Part shown: positions 51,632 through 60,426 of the stretch, one piece after another
Numbering within the stretch: the first letter of the stretch is position 1
Layout: the number at the start of each line of letters is the position of its first letter
Source of the DNA: Aureivirga sp. CE67
GTDB taxonomy: Bacteria; Bacteroidota; Bacteroidia; Flavobacteriales; Flavobacteriaceae
DNA length: 64,000 nt
NCBI RefSeq assembly: GCF_015767245.1
Contig: NZ_JADOTV010000001.1
Location: 372,001-436,000 of the forward strand
Reading direction: 5' to 3'
Made by a program: the position numbers and the translations under genes
The notes under the pieces: model-generated
Seen by the model: only the letters and a program-made list of their open reading frames with translations
Told to the model about the DNA's origin: nothing
The model's database searches: none

Positions 51632-53770
51632 TTATTGAGGAACATTCACTAAGTCCATTTCTTTAACTAAATGAGTAGCTCCCGCATATTTATCAATAAT
51701 AAACATTACGTAACGGATATCTACCATGATATTTCTACAAATTTCTGGATCAAAATTCATATCACTCATCGTTCCTTCCCATACCCTATCGAAGTTTAAT
51801 CCTATTAAATTTCCATTTGCATCAATCGCTGGACTTCCAGAATTCCCTCCTGTTGTATGGTTTGTTCCGATGAAACAAACAGGCATTTTACCATCATATC
51901 CATAAACTCCATAATCTTTTTCCTTATATAATTTTTGAAGTTTTTTAGGTACATCAAACTCATAATCTCCAGGAACATATTTTTCCATCACTCCACTTAA
52001 ATGCGTAACTGGCTGATAGTAAATTGGATCTCTTGGAGAATATCCTTTAACTTGCCCATACGCTACACGAAGTGTACTGTTTGCATCTGGAAAGAATTGT
52101 TTATCAGGGAAAGCAGTCATTAACGCCTTCATGTATTGTTTCTGCTTATTAGAGATTTGTTTCTTTAAAGCACGATAATCTGGGTTGATTACTTCAAAGT
52201 ATTGTTTTGATAAAATTTTACCTAATTGATACCCTGGATCTTGGTTAATTTTTGCAATCACTTCTTTTGAAGTTCCTGATAATAATTCTTTTACAGACTC
52301 ATGAGAAACTAATGCAGATTGTGCATAAATCTTATCAGATAAAGCTTTGTAATTCACTCCTTCTAATTCAGCATTTAAATACTTTTTAGGAATTTTAGTT
52401 ACATAAAGTTCTAATAATTTTTCAAAAACAGGTCTATCTACCTTAGCTAAGTAGTTCTTATATTTTCCTTCAAATTGCTTTAAAGTATTTGCTCTAGCTT
52501 TTTCAAAAGCTTCTTCTCCATTCTTTGCTGCATTTTCTAATCTGTAGATATTAAATGAAATATTTAATAATTCTACATTCCAATATGCAACTTCAATCCA
52601 ATAATCTCTTGCAATAGATACATTTTGGATATCTGCATATAAAAGATTAAAATCATGTAATAGATTTTTATAATCAGCTAGTTCAGGATTTTCATTTACT
52701 CTTTGTAAAAATTGTTTTTCAAATTGCTTTCTTGCATTAATTGCATCAGACTTCTCGATACCTTGAGATTCTCCAATCCATTTTTTCCAGTAATTTGCAA
52801 TACTTGCATATTTAGAAGCATACTTTAATTTGATATTTCTATCATTTCTCATGAAATTATCTACAATCTTTAAAGCTTGTTCTCTAATTTCAATTTTTAC
52901 AGGGTTTAAAACATTTGCTGTTTGATCAATAGCAACTGCTGGTAAATATTCATTTGTTCTTCCTGGGAATCCAAAAATTAATGTAAAATCATTTTCTTGA
53001 ACTCCTCCTAAAGAAATTGGTAAATGATGTTTTGGTTGGTAAGGAACATTATCTGTAGAATATTCTGCTGGTCTGTTATTTTTATCAGCATAAATTCTAA
53101 ATAATGCAAAATCTCCTGTATGTCTTGGCCATACCCAGTTATCTGTATCAGATCCGAATTTTCCGATTGATGAAGGTGGTGCTCCAACTAAACGAACATC
53201 TTTAAAAGTTTCTTTTACAAAAAGAATATATTGATTTCCTTCAAAAAATGATTTGATTTCGATAGTTTGCCACTCTTCTTTAGAGAAACTATTTCTTAAA
53301 CTTTCCATGTTTTTAGAAATAATCTCACTTTTTGTTTTAGAATCTGCCATACCTTCTGTTCCTTTCATCACATCAGCAGTAACATCTTCTATTCTTTTAA
53401 TGAATGATACCTCTAAATCTGGATTTGACAATTCTTCATCTCTTGTCATAGCCCAAAAACCATCTTGTAAATAATCATTCTCTATTGAAGAATGTTGTTG
53501 AATTTCTCCAAATCCACAGTGATGATTTGTTAATAAAAGTCCTTCTTTAGAAATAACCTCCGAAGTACACCCTCCTCCAAAATGTGCAATCGCATCTTTT
53601 AGACTTGAATTGTTCATATCATAAATATCTGATATGCTCATTTTCATACCTAAAGACTTCATCTCTTTTTCATTAAATCCGTTTAATAAAGACGGAACCC
53701 ACATTCCTCCTTGTTGCGCGGAAACTTGAATCGCAAATAGTAATAATAATAAGTGTAATTTAATCTTCAT
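51632..53770 (-). CDS. S46 dipeptidyl peptidase, DPP11-type, copy 2
   Basis: A 712-residue paralogue with the same architecture: signal peptide MKIKLHLLLLLFAIQVSAQ, TNHHCGFG, WPRHTGDFALFRIYADKN, and catalytic Ser644 in GGNSGSPAIDANG. It again has Arg (Arg662, LNFDRVWEGTM) at the specificity position. The duplication therefore does not create a DPP7/DPP11 pair but two predicted Asp/Glu-specific enzymes. The separate promoter and terminator suggest independent control. Such enzymes feed peptide-based nutrition. Confidence 0.92.
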   Translation of the reverse strand: MKIKLHLLLLLFAIQVSAQQGGMWVPSLLNGFNEKEMKSLGMKMSISDIYDMNNSSLKDAIAHFGGGCTSEVISKEGLLLTNHHCGFGEIQQHSSIENDYLQDGFWAMTRDEELSNPDLEVSFIKRIEDVTADVMKGTEGMADSKTKSEIISKNMESLRNSFSKEEWQTIEIKSFFEGNQYILFVKETFKDVRLVGAPPSSIGKFGSDTDNWVWPRHTGDFALFRIYADKNNRPAEYSTDNVPYQPKHHLPISLGGVQENDFTLIFGFPGRTNEYLPAVAIDQTANVLNPVKIEIREQALKIVDNFMRNDRNIKLKYASKYASIANYWKKWIGESQGIEKSDAINARKQFEKQFLQRVNENPELADYKNLLHDFNLLYADIQNVSIARDYWIEVAYWNVELLNISFNIYRLENAAKNGEEAFEKARANTLKQFEGKYKNYLAKVDRPVFEKLLELYVTKIPKKYLNAELEGVNYKALSDKIYAQSALVSHESVKELLSGTSKEVIAKINQDPGYQLGKILSKQYFEVINPDYRALKKQISNKQKQYMKALMTAFPDKQFFPDANSTLRVAYGQVKGYSPRDPIYYQPVTHLSGVMEKYVPGDYEFDVPKKLQKLYKEKDYGVYGYDGKMPVCFIGTNHTTGGNSGSPAIDANGNLIGLNFDRVWEGTMSDMNFDPEICRNIMVDIRYVMFIIDKYAGATHLVKEMDLVNVPQ

Positions 53771-53790
53771 CTTCTCGAGTTTTGTGTCTG

Positions 53791-53798
53791 CAAATATA
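53791..53798 (-). promoter_or_regulatory. -7 element of DPP11-type copy 2
   Basis: TATATTTG on the minus strand, 21 bases before the ATG, the same arrangement as at copy 1. Confidence 0.6.
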
Positions 53799-53913
53799 CA
53801 TTGCTTTTTTTTTAAAAAAACAATTATAAGTCAACTATTTAACATATATAACGGTCGTTTATGCTTGATTCTTACAACTTTTTTCCTATTTTCGCCTAAA
53901 TTTCGACAAAGAC

Positions 53914-55191
53914 ATGGAAAAAACATCAACAGTTACTCCATTAATAACTAATAATGCAGTTGTTTTTGGTATATTAATGTTAGTCTTAGCATTTATATTT
54001 TATACATCATCAAAAAAAGAAGGATTTTGGAACAAATTCTACAAAATTTTCCCAGCACTTTTGATGGCATATTTTATACCAGCACTTTTAAGTACAGTAG
54101 GTCTTGTTTCCGCAGAACATTCTAAAATTCTTTATTTTGTTGCAAGTAGATATCTTTTACCTGCTTCTCTTGTACTTATGACTTTAAGTATTGATTTAAA
54201 AGCAGTTTTCAATTTGGGTCCAAAGGCATTAATTATGTTTTTGACAGGAACTGTCGGAATTATTTTAGGAGGACCTGTTGCTATTTTACTTGTTTCAATG
54301 GTAAACCCTGGTTTAGTTGGTGGTGCTGATACTGCAGAAGTTTGGCGTGGTCTTGCTACAATTGCAGGAAGCTGGATTGGAGGAAATGCAAACCAAACAG
54401 CTATGTTAGAAGTATATGGATACCCTCAGAATTTATATGGAGCAATGGTTTTAATTGATGTTGTTGTTGCAAACATCTGGATGGCTTTCTTATTAATGGG
54501 TATTAATAAATCTGATAAAATTGATAATTGGCTTAAAGCAGATAATACAGCAATTGAGCATTTAAAGAAAAAAGTAATGAACTACTCAAGTTCTTTAACT
54601 AGAAATCCTTCACTTACAGACTACATGATTATTTTAGGATTAGCATTTGGAGCTGTAGGTTTTGCACATTTTGGAGCTGATGAAATTACTGTTTTCTTAA
54701 AAGATAATTTTACAGCAGTAAATGATAAAACATCTTCATTTTCTACATTCGGAAGTCACTTCTTTTGGTTAGTTTCTATTGCTACTATTTGTGGAATAGC
54801 ACTTTCATTTACAAAAGCAAGAACTTACGAAGGTGCTGGAGCTAGTAAATTAGGTTCTTTATTTATCTTTATACTAGTTACAACTATTGGAATGAAAATG
54901 GATCTGACTACAATATTTGAAAATAAAGGTCTTTTAGTAATTGGATTAATATGGATGTTATTCCACGTTGGTTTACTTTTCTTAGTAGCAAAACTAATCA
55001 GAGCACCTTATTTCTTCTTAGCTGTAGGAAGTAAAGCAAATGTTGGAGGGGCTGCTTCTGCACCAGTTGTAGCATCTGCTTTCCACCCGTCTTTAGCATC
55101 TGTTGGAGTTCTATTAGCTGTATTTGGTTATGTAATCGGAACTGTTGGAGCTTTATTCTCTGCAGAGTTAATGAGAATTGTTTCTCCATAA
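53914..55191 (+). CDS. DUF819 family membrane protein
   Basis: A 425-residue polytopic protein with about 10-11 hydrophobic helices and the DUF819 (YjcL-like) pattern: YLLPASLVLMTLSIDLKAVF, GTVGIILGGPVAILL, IAGSWIGGNANQTAMLE, and near the end GSKANVGGAASAPVVASAF. The Gly-rich GGxANQ and GGAASAPV segments are arranged like paired transport motifs, and a carboxylate-transporter-like role is often supposed. Substrate unknown. The next gene starts 38 bases downstream. Confidence 0.9.
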   Translation: MEKTSTVTPLITNNAVVFGILMLVLAFIFYTSSKKEGFWNKFYKIFPALLMAYFIPALLSTVGLVSAEHSKILYFVASRYLLPASLVLMTLSIDLKAVFNLGPKALIMFLTGTVGIILGGPVAILLVSMVNPGLVGGADTAEVWRGLATIAGSWIGGNANQTAMLEVYGYPQNLYGAMVLIDVVVANIWMAFLLMGINKSDKIDNWLKADNTAIEHLKKKVMNYSSSLTRNPSLTDYMIILGLAFGAVGFAHFGADEITVFLKDNFTAVNDKTSSFSTFGSHFFWLVSIATICGIALSFTKARTYEGAGASKLGSLFIFILVTTIGMKMDLTTIFENKGLLVIGLIWMLFHVGLLFLVAKLIRAPYFFLAVGSKANVGGAASAPVVASAFHPSLASVGVLLAVFGYVIGTVGALFSAELMRIVSP

Positions 55192-55228
55192 TTTTAAACT
55201 TGAAAAAATAAATTTTACTATAAATAAC

Positions 55229-55933
55229 ATGAAAAGAATAATTTTTGCTTTTGCATTTTTAAGCGTACTTATCTATAGCTGTACTGCAAAAAAAGAAGGA
55301 AACATGGTCGTAGATGTTGCGATCAATGGATTAAAGAAAGGAACTGTGTATCTTCAAAAAATAGAAAATGATTCTTTAGTAAGTATTGATTCTGTAAAAC
55401 TTCAAAATAAAGGTGAATTCCAATTGGCATCAAATATTGAGTCGCCACAAGTGTTTTTTATTACTTTAAAAGAAGCTCCAGACGAAAAAATTCAGTTTTT
55501 TGGAGATTACGGAACAATCAAAATTACTAGTAAATTAGATCGTTTTGCTACCTCAGCAAAAGTATCTGGTTCAAAAACTCAGGATATTTTATATAAATAT
55601 GATACAATCATGGATTCTTTTAATAATAAAAGACTTCAGTATATCAAAAATAACTTCGAGGCTGAAAAAGCAAAAGATACTGCAAAAGTAAATAAGCTTT
55701 CAAAAGATTATGATAATCTTGTTCTAAGAAAGTATAAGTATACTTTGAACTTCGTATTTAAACACAAAGATTCGGATGTTGCTCCTTATTTAACATTGAC
55801 AGAGCTTTATGATGCACAAACAGTTTGGTTAGATTCTATTTATAAATCTTTAAAACCAGAAGTGCAACAATCTCTTTATGGTAAGAAATTAGATTCTTAT
55901 ATAGAAAAAATAAAAGCTGAAGAGGCTAAATAA
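55229..55933 (+). CDS. DUF4369 lipoprotein
   Basis: A 234-residue protein. The ATG at 55229 gives a lipoprotein signal (MKRIIFAFAFLSVLIYSC, Cys18). The N-terminal DUF4369 domain is visible as VVDVAINGLKKGTVYLQKIE, VSIDSVKLQNKGEFQL and FFITLKEAPDEKIQFFGDYG. The typical C-terminal thioredoxin/TlpA domain is absent; the remainder is a helical, Lys-rich region. Outer- or inner-membrane anchoring is inferred; function unknown. Confidence 0.85.
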   Translation: MKRIIFAFAFLSVLIYSCTAKKEGNMVVDVAINGLKKGTVYLQKIENDSLVSIDSVKLQNKGEFQLASNIESPQVFFITLKEAPDEKIQFFGDYGTIKITSKLDRFATSAKVSGSKTQDILYKYDTIMDSFNNKRLQYIKNNFEAEKAKDTAKVNKLSKDYDNLVLRKYKYTLNFVFKHKDSDVAPYLTLTELYDAQTVWLDSIYKSLKPEVQQSLYGKKLDSYIEKIKAEEAK

Positions 55934-55956
55934 TATAAAACATATATTTAAAAGAA

Positions 55957-55989
55957 AAAGCGAAGTTTTCTGTAAACTTCGCTTTTTTT
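55957..55989. terminator. Bidirectional terminator
   Basis: AAAGCGAAGTTT with AAACTTCGCTTT and T8, between convergent genes; its right edge touches the DUF4442 stop. Confidence 0.88.
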
Positions 55990-56447
55990 TATCTCATTTT
56001 TAAGCTCCAAAGAAAAGTATAAGAAGCTACCATTTGATTTTCTTCATTATAACCACAAGAGCTTATTTTCACTGTTACCGCCTCTCCTGTTTCTTGCATT
56101 TGTTTAATTGCTTCCTCAATTTTTTCTTCATCTTCACAAATAAAAGTAATTCTTCCTTTTGCTTTTTTCAAAAAATCTCCTTGATGAGAGACTACTAAAG
56201 TTGATATTGATTTTTTGGTTTCTTGTGTTTTTTTTAAAACCAAAACTCCTGTAGTCAATTCTGCTGCCATAGAAAGTACGGCAAAATAAATGGAATTAAA
56301 CGGATTTTGATTCAACCATTTGAACTTTACTCCTACTTCACATTTCGTATTTTCAATAGTTTTTATTCGAACTCCAGCCAAATATGCTAAGGGAACTTTA
56401 AACATCAAAAATTTATTATACTTTTTTACTAAAGCTGATTCACTCAT
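55989..56447 (-). CDS. DUF4442 (hotdog-fold thioesterase-like) protein
   Basis: A 152-residue hotdog-fold protein starting MSESALVKKYNKFLMFKVPL. The pattern CEVGVKFKWLNQNPFNSIYFAVLSMAAELTTGV matches DUF4442: an N-x-N-PF segment and the long helix with MAAEL at the usual active-site helix. The ATG at 56447 is preferred because the upstream extension lacks family similarity. Acyl-CoA thioesterase activity is inferred from fold only. Confidence 0.82.
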   Translation of the reverse strand: MSESALVKKYNKFLMFKVPLAYLAGVRIKTIENTKCEVGVKFKWLNQNPFNSIYFAVLSMAAELTTGVLVLKKTQETKKSISTLVVSHQGDFLKKAKGRITFICEDEEKIEEAIKQMQETGEAVTVKISSCGYNEENQMVASYTFLWSLKMR

Positions 56448-56541
56448 ATAATTCACTGGTTTTAAGCACAATTTAAAGAAAATAAACCTAAAGTACAATT
56501 CTTTTTAAATGTTAAAGAATTGTTAATTTATAGTACTATGT

Positions 56542-56574
56542 TTTGCATAATACTATTTAAAATATATATATTTG
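56542..56574 (+). promoter_or_regulatory. Promoter of the DUF4870-padR-pspC operon
   Basis: TTTG (56542-56545), 21 bp, TATATTTG (56567-56574), a full consensus match; leader of about 20 nt. Confidence 0.78.
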
Positions 56575-56599
56575 TATAACATTAAAAGAAAAAGTCATT

Positions 56600-56962
56600 A
56601 TGAACGATAAAAATTTTGCACAAATAATACATTTATCAGCCTTTTCAGGTTTGATAATTCCTTTTGGAAATATCATAGTACCATTGATATTATGGCTTTT
56701 CAAAAGAGACCAATCATTTTTCATCAACCAACATGGAAAAGACGTTTTAAATTTTCAGACAAGTATTTCGATATATTATATTATCGCAAGTATTATCTCT
56801 GTACCATTTTTTGTTATAACCTTCGGATTAGGGTATTTTCTTTCCCTTATAATGTTAGGTGTGTCTTTATTAATTGTTGCTATTCTGGTGATTAATGCAA
56901 GTAAGAAAGCTAACAATGGTTATTATTATAAATATCCATTTTCTCTTTCAATTTTTAAATAA
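56600..56962 (+). CDS. DUF4870 (Tic20-like) membrane protein
   Basis: A 120-residue membrane protein with about three helices and the DUF4870 signature: IIHLSAFSGLIIPFGNIIVPLILWLFKRD and FINQHGKDVLNFQTSISIYY. First gene of an operon with a PadR regulator and a PspC protein, so an envelope-stress context is likely. Molecular role unknown. Confidence 0.9.
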   Translation: MNDKNFAQIIHLSAFSGLIIPFGNIIVPLILWLFKRDQSFFINQHGKDVLNFQTSISIYYIIASIISVPFFVITFGLGYFLSLIMLGVSLLIVAILVINASKKANNGYYYKYPFSLSIFK

Positions 56963-56985
56963 TCTTAAACAAAAATGATGAACAC

Positions 56986-57330
56986 ATGAAAATTGAAAAT
57001 ACAAAAGCACAAATGCGTAAAGGAGTCTTGGAGTACTGTATTCTTTCTCTGTTAAAAGACAACGACGCATATACATCTGAAATTTTGGCACAACTAAAAG
57101 AAGCCAAAATGATTGTAGTAGAAGGGACAATTTACCCACTTTTGACAAGACTAAAAAACGCAGGTTTACTTGCATATAGATGGGAAGAATCAACTTCCGG
57201 ACCACCAAGAAAATATTATGCTTTGACAGAAACAGGCAATGATTTTTTAACTGAATTACAAAGCACTTGGAATGAATTAACAACAGCTGTAGATAACCTA
57301 ACCAAAGAAAAAACAAACGAAAATGAATAA
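56986..57330 (+). CDS. PadR-family transcriptional regulator
   Basis: A 114-residue winged-helix protein: AQMRKGVLEYCILSLLKDND, AYTSEILAQLKEAKMIVVEG, TIYPLLTRLKNAGLL, EESTSGPPRKYYALTETG. This is the short, two-helix-C-terminus PadR subgroup, which commonly controls a neighbouring membrane-protein operon. It overlaps the PspC gene by 8 bases, indicating translational coupling. Confidence 0.95.
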   Translation: MKIENTKAQMRKGVLEYCILSLLKDNDAYTSEILAQLKEAKMIVVEGTIYPLLTRLKNAGLLAYRWEESTSGPPRKYYALTETGNDFLTELQSTWNELTTAVDNLTKEKTNENE

Positions 57331-59017
57331 AACAGTAAATATAAATTTAGGAGGAGTATTCTTTCATATAGACGAAGATGCTTATGAGATGCTCAAAAAC
57401 TATCTGGATTCGATACGTTTCTCTTTAAGAAATGATCCAGAAGGATTAGAAGAAATATTAAACGATATTGAAGCCAGAATTTGCGAATTACTTTCAGAAA
57501 AAGTAAAAGATAGTCGTCAAGTTGTAAAAACAACAGATATTGAAGAAGTAATCTCAATCATGGGGCAACCTGAAGATTATTCTATGGAAGAGGATACTAC
57601 TAATTTTTCATCTGATACTACAGAAGAAGAATCAAGAGGAAGTAAGAAAAGGAAATATAAAAAGAAATTTTTCCGTGATGGTGAAGATAAATTCATCGGA
57701 GGAGTTTCTGCAGGATTTGCACATTATATTGGTGTAGAACCTATCTGGATTCGTATTATATTAATTGTTTTAACTTTTGTTAGTTTTGGATCAACTGTTT
57801 TAGTGTATTTACTATTATGGATTTTATTACCAGAAGCGAAAACTACATCAGAAAAGCTTCAAATGCGTGGAGAGGATATTAACATATCCAATATTCAAAA
57901 AACAGTTTCTGAAAATGTAGATAAAATATCAAAAAACGTAGAAGATTTCGGAAAAAAGATTAAAAAAAAAGATTTTTCGGGATATGAAAACAAAATAAGA
58001 AATAACTCTCAAAGATTCTTTGGAACGATTGGTAATGTCATGAAAGGTATCTTGATTGGTTTAAGAAAATTTATTGGAATCGTTCTTTTAATTGGTGCGA
58101 TCTTTATGATTGCAAACTTAGTTATCGCTTTATTTTCAGTAAATACTTTAAATCATTTTGGAATATTCCAAGAAGCATTCGTGTATAATTCACCTTTCTT
58201 TTTTGAAAATACGTATCCACTTTGGATAATTTCTACAATGATTTTCATTTTAGCTTTAATCCCTTGTATTTTCTGGTTATTATTAAGTTTAAGAATTATT
58301 TCATCTAATTTTAAAGGATTTAATCTTCCTACAGTTTTAAGTCTTGTTGGTCTTTGGTTTATTTCTTTATTATTTGTGATATATTCTGGAATTGAATTCT
58401 CTAGGTATTCTAGTACAGATGGTATTACAAAAGACGAAAATGAATTAATATTACAAAAAAAGGATACTATTATAATAAAAGCTATTGGTAATAAAAAAAT
58501 TGGTCCTTATTCTAAATTTAATAGAAGAAATAAGAATCAAATTTTTATTGATGAAGGTGTTGAAAAAAAATACTCAAATAATCTTTATATTAATGTTGGA
58601 AAAAGTAATGATAATGAATCTTTAATTATTGTTAAGAAAAAGTCAGAAGGAGTTAATTTATCTCAAGCACAAGCAAATTCAGAAGAAATAAACTATAATT
58701 ATAAATTTGACAATAATACATTGTTTTTAGATGGGTATTTTTTGAGTCCCTATAAATATAAATCAATAAGTGAATATGTAAGCTTAAACATTATTATTCC
58801 TGAAGGAAGTATCGTTTATTTTGATAAATCTGTTAAAAACCTTCTTTATAAGGTCGATAATCTACAAGATATTTATGATCAAAATATGGTAAATCATTAT
58901 TTTATCATGACTAAAGAAGGGCTTGAATGTTTGGACTGTCCTGAAGATGACTATCGTAATGATGATTATATCAAAACTAAAAAAGATACTATTTCGATTA
59001 AAGTAGATATTGAATAA
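57323..59017 (+). CDS. PspC-domain membrane protein
   Basis: A 564-residue protein. The N-terminal cytoplasmic region (about 1-90) carries the conserved INLGGVFFHIDEDAYEMLKN and NDIEARICELLSEK. The PspC domain (about 112-172, FRDGEDKFIGGVSAGFAHYI, EPIWIRIILIVL) ends in LLWILLPEAK. Three or four further transmembrane helices lie between about 245 and 360, then a soluble C-terminal domain with beta-rich repeats. This matches Bacteroidota PspC proteins paired with PadR and head-GIN genes, which are linked to envelope stress. It overlaps padR. Confidence 0.9.
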   Translation: MNKTVNINLGGVFFHIDEDAYEMLKNYLDSIRFSLRNDPEGLEEILNDIEARICELLSEKVKDSRQVVKTTDIEEVISIMGQPEDYSMEEDTTNFSSDTTEEESRGSKKRKYKKKFFRDGEDKFIGGVSAGFAHYIGVEPIWIRIILIVLTFVSFGSTVLVYLLLWILLPEAKTTSEKLQMRGEDINISNIQKTVSENVDKISKNVEDFGKKIKKKDFSGYENKIRNNSQRFFGTIGNVMKGILIGLRKFIGIVLLIGAIFMIANLVIALFSVNTLNHFGIFQEAFVYNSPFFFENTYPLWIISTMIFILALIPCIFWLLLSLRIISSNFKGFNLPTVLSLVGLWFISLLFVIYSGIEFSRYSSTDGITKDENELILQKKDTIIIKAIGNKKIGPYSKFNRRNKNQIFIDEGVEKKYSNNLYINVGKSNDNESLIIVKKKSEGVNLSQAQANSEEINYNYKFDNNTLFLDGYFLSPYKYKSISEYVSLNIIIPEGSIVYFDKSVKNLLYKVDNLQDIYDQNMVNHYFIMTKEGLECLDCPEDDYRNDDYIKTKKDTISIKVDIE

Positions 59018-59069
59018 AAAATTCTGTTTGTTTTTTGGGGTTTATGGCTATAAAACCCGTTGATTGTGA

Positions 59070-59118
59070 GGTGTTTCTTCTCATGGTACAAATTGTTTAG
59101 AAACACCGAGCAATATTT
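59070..59118 (+). terminator. Hairpin downstream of the pspC operon
   Basis: GGTGTTTCT and AGAAACACC form a 9-bp stem with a 20-base loop, then GAGCAATATTTTTTT. A smaller GGGTTTA/TAAAACCC stem precedes it at about 59038-59058. Confidence 0.55.
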
Positions 59119-59193
59119 TTTTAAAAAAATTGTCACAAACAAAAAAACAATAAGTCTTTAGAAAAAGAAATAATCTAACCTAAAAATGAAATT

Positions 59194-59898
59194 ATGAAAA
59201 TTCAAAAATTAATCGGAATACTAGTACTTTTTATCACTATATCAGCTTGTGGTCAAAGAATTAAAGGAAATGGTCAACCAACCAAAGAATCGAGAACTTT
59301 AAACCAAAGTTTTTCACAAATAAAAGTGCAACAAGGAATTCAAGTTTACCTTACACAAGATCCGGATGTAAAATTAGAAGTAGAAGCAGATTCTAATGTC
59401 ATCGAACACTTAAAAACAGAAGTTAAAAATGGAAAATTAAAAATCTATTTTGACGAAGATGTTAAAAAAGTAAGAACTAAAAACGTTTACTTATCTGCAC
59501 CAGAAATTGTTTCTATCAAAGCTTCATCTGGAGCTGGAGTAAAATCTGAAAACACTATCAAATCAGATAACCTTAGTCTTGATTCTTCTTCAGGTGGAAA
59601 TATTAATTTAACTGTTCATTCAGAAAATTTAAATTGTGAAACTTCTAGCGGATCAGTTATCAAAGTAAGAGGAGATGCTGAAAATATTGATGTAGATGCT
59701 TCTTCAGGTAGTGTGATTCAGTGTAAAGAATTAGAATCTAAAAACTGTAAAGCAGATGTTTCTTCTGGAGCAAATATTTATGTAAATGTTTCAAATTCTT
59801 TCAAAGGAAGTGCTTCTTCTGGAGGGTATATCAAATGTAAAGGAGACCCAGAATTCAAAGATAAGCGTACCTCATCAGGGGGAGCAATCAAATTTTAA
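59194..59898 (+). CDS. Head-GIN domain (DUF2807) lipoprotein
   Basis: A 234-residue protein with lipobox ISAC (Cys20). The DUF2807 auto-transporter-adhesin-head-like beta solenoid shows as serial Ser/Gly-rich turns: VSIKASSGAGVKSENTIKSD, NLSLDSSSGGNINL, NCETSSGSVIKVRG, DVDASSGSVIQC, DVSSGANIYVNV, SASSGGYIKCKG. It belongs to the group commonly downstream of PadR/PspC pairs and is probably membrane-attached and structural. Function unknown. Confidence 0.9.
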   Translation: MKIQKLIGILVLFITISACGQRIKGNGQPTKESRTLNQSFSQIKVQQGIQVYLTQDPDVKLEVEADSNVIEHLKTEVKNGKLKIYFDEDVKKVRTKNVYLSAPEIVSIKASSGAGVKSENTIKSDNLSLDSSSGGNINLTVHSENLNCETSSGSVIKVRGDAENIDVDASSGSVIQCKELESKNCKADVSSGANIYVNVSNSFKGSASSGGYIKCKGDPEFKDKRTSSGGAIKF

Positions 59899-59911
59899 CT
59901 AACTATATAAA

Positions 59912-60358
59912 ATGACAAAAAAACTATTATTACTAAGTTTATTTACAGCAATTTCGATTGCAAGTTTTGGTCAAACTGTAAATAAAAATACTTTAAAAGC
60001 TATTAAAGAAAATAACACAAAAGTTATTGAAAAAATTCAAAAAGAAAACTACAACAAATGTTTTCAAATTAAAAATAGCAATAGTACTTACACGTATTTA
60101 ACCATAAGTATTAAACTTGAAAACATCGATGCTGTAAAACATTTAGTTAATAATGGTGCTGACGTAGAAAAAGTTTGTAGAAGTAAAACTCCTTTAATGT
60201 ATGCTGTAAAATATGGAAACCTAGAAATGGTTAAGTTTTTATTGGCAAATGGAGCAGATAAAAATGCTCAAAACAAAAAAGGATTTACTGCCTTAGACTA
60301 CGCAAAAAAATATAGGCATTCAAAAATTGAAGAATATTTGAATAACTACACAAATTAA
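59912..60358 (+). CDS. Exported ankyrin-repeat protein
   Basis: A 148-residue protein with a signal peptide (MTKKLLLLSLFTAISIASFGQ) and about three ankyrin repeats. The clearest are NIDAVKHLVNNGADVEKVCRSKTPLMYAVKYG and NLEMVKFLLANGADKNAQNKKGFTALDYAKKY. It starts 13 bases after the head-GIN gene, so the two are probably co-transcribed. A protein-binding role is inferred. Confidence 0.88.
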   Translation: MTKKLLLLSLFTAISIASFGQTVNKNTLKAIKENNTKVIEKIQKENYNKCFQIKNSNSTYTYLTISIKLENIDAVKHLVNNGADVEKVCRSKTPLMYAVKYGNLEMVKFLLANGADKNAQNKKGFTALDYAKKYRHSKIEEYLNNYTN

Positions 60359-60389
60359 TCAACCAAAATTTACTTTTTTTCATTGTATT

Positions 60390-60422
60390 AAAAAAGCTAC
60401 TTAGTTATTAAGTAGCTTTTTT
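60390..60422. terminator. Bidirectional terminator
   Basis: AAAAAAGCTACTTA with TAAGTAGCTTTTTT, between convergent genes. Confidence 0.9.
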
Positions 60423-60426
60423 ATTT

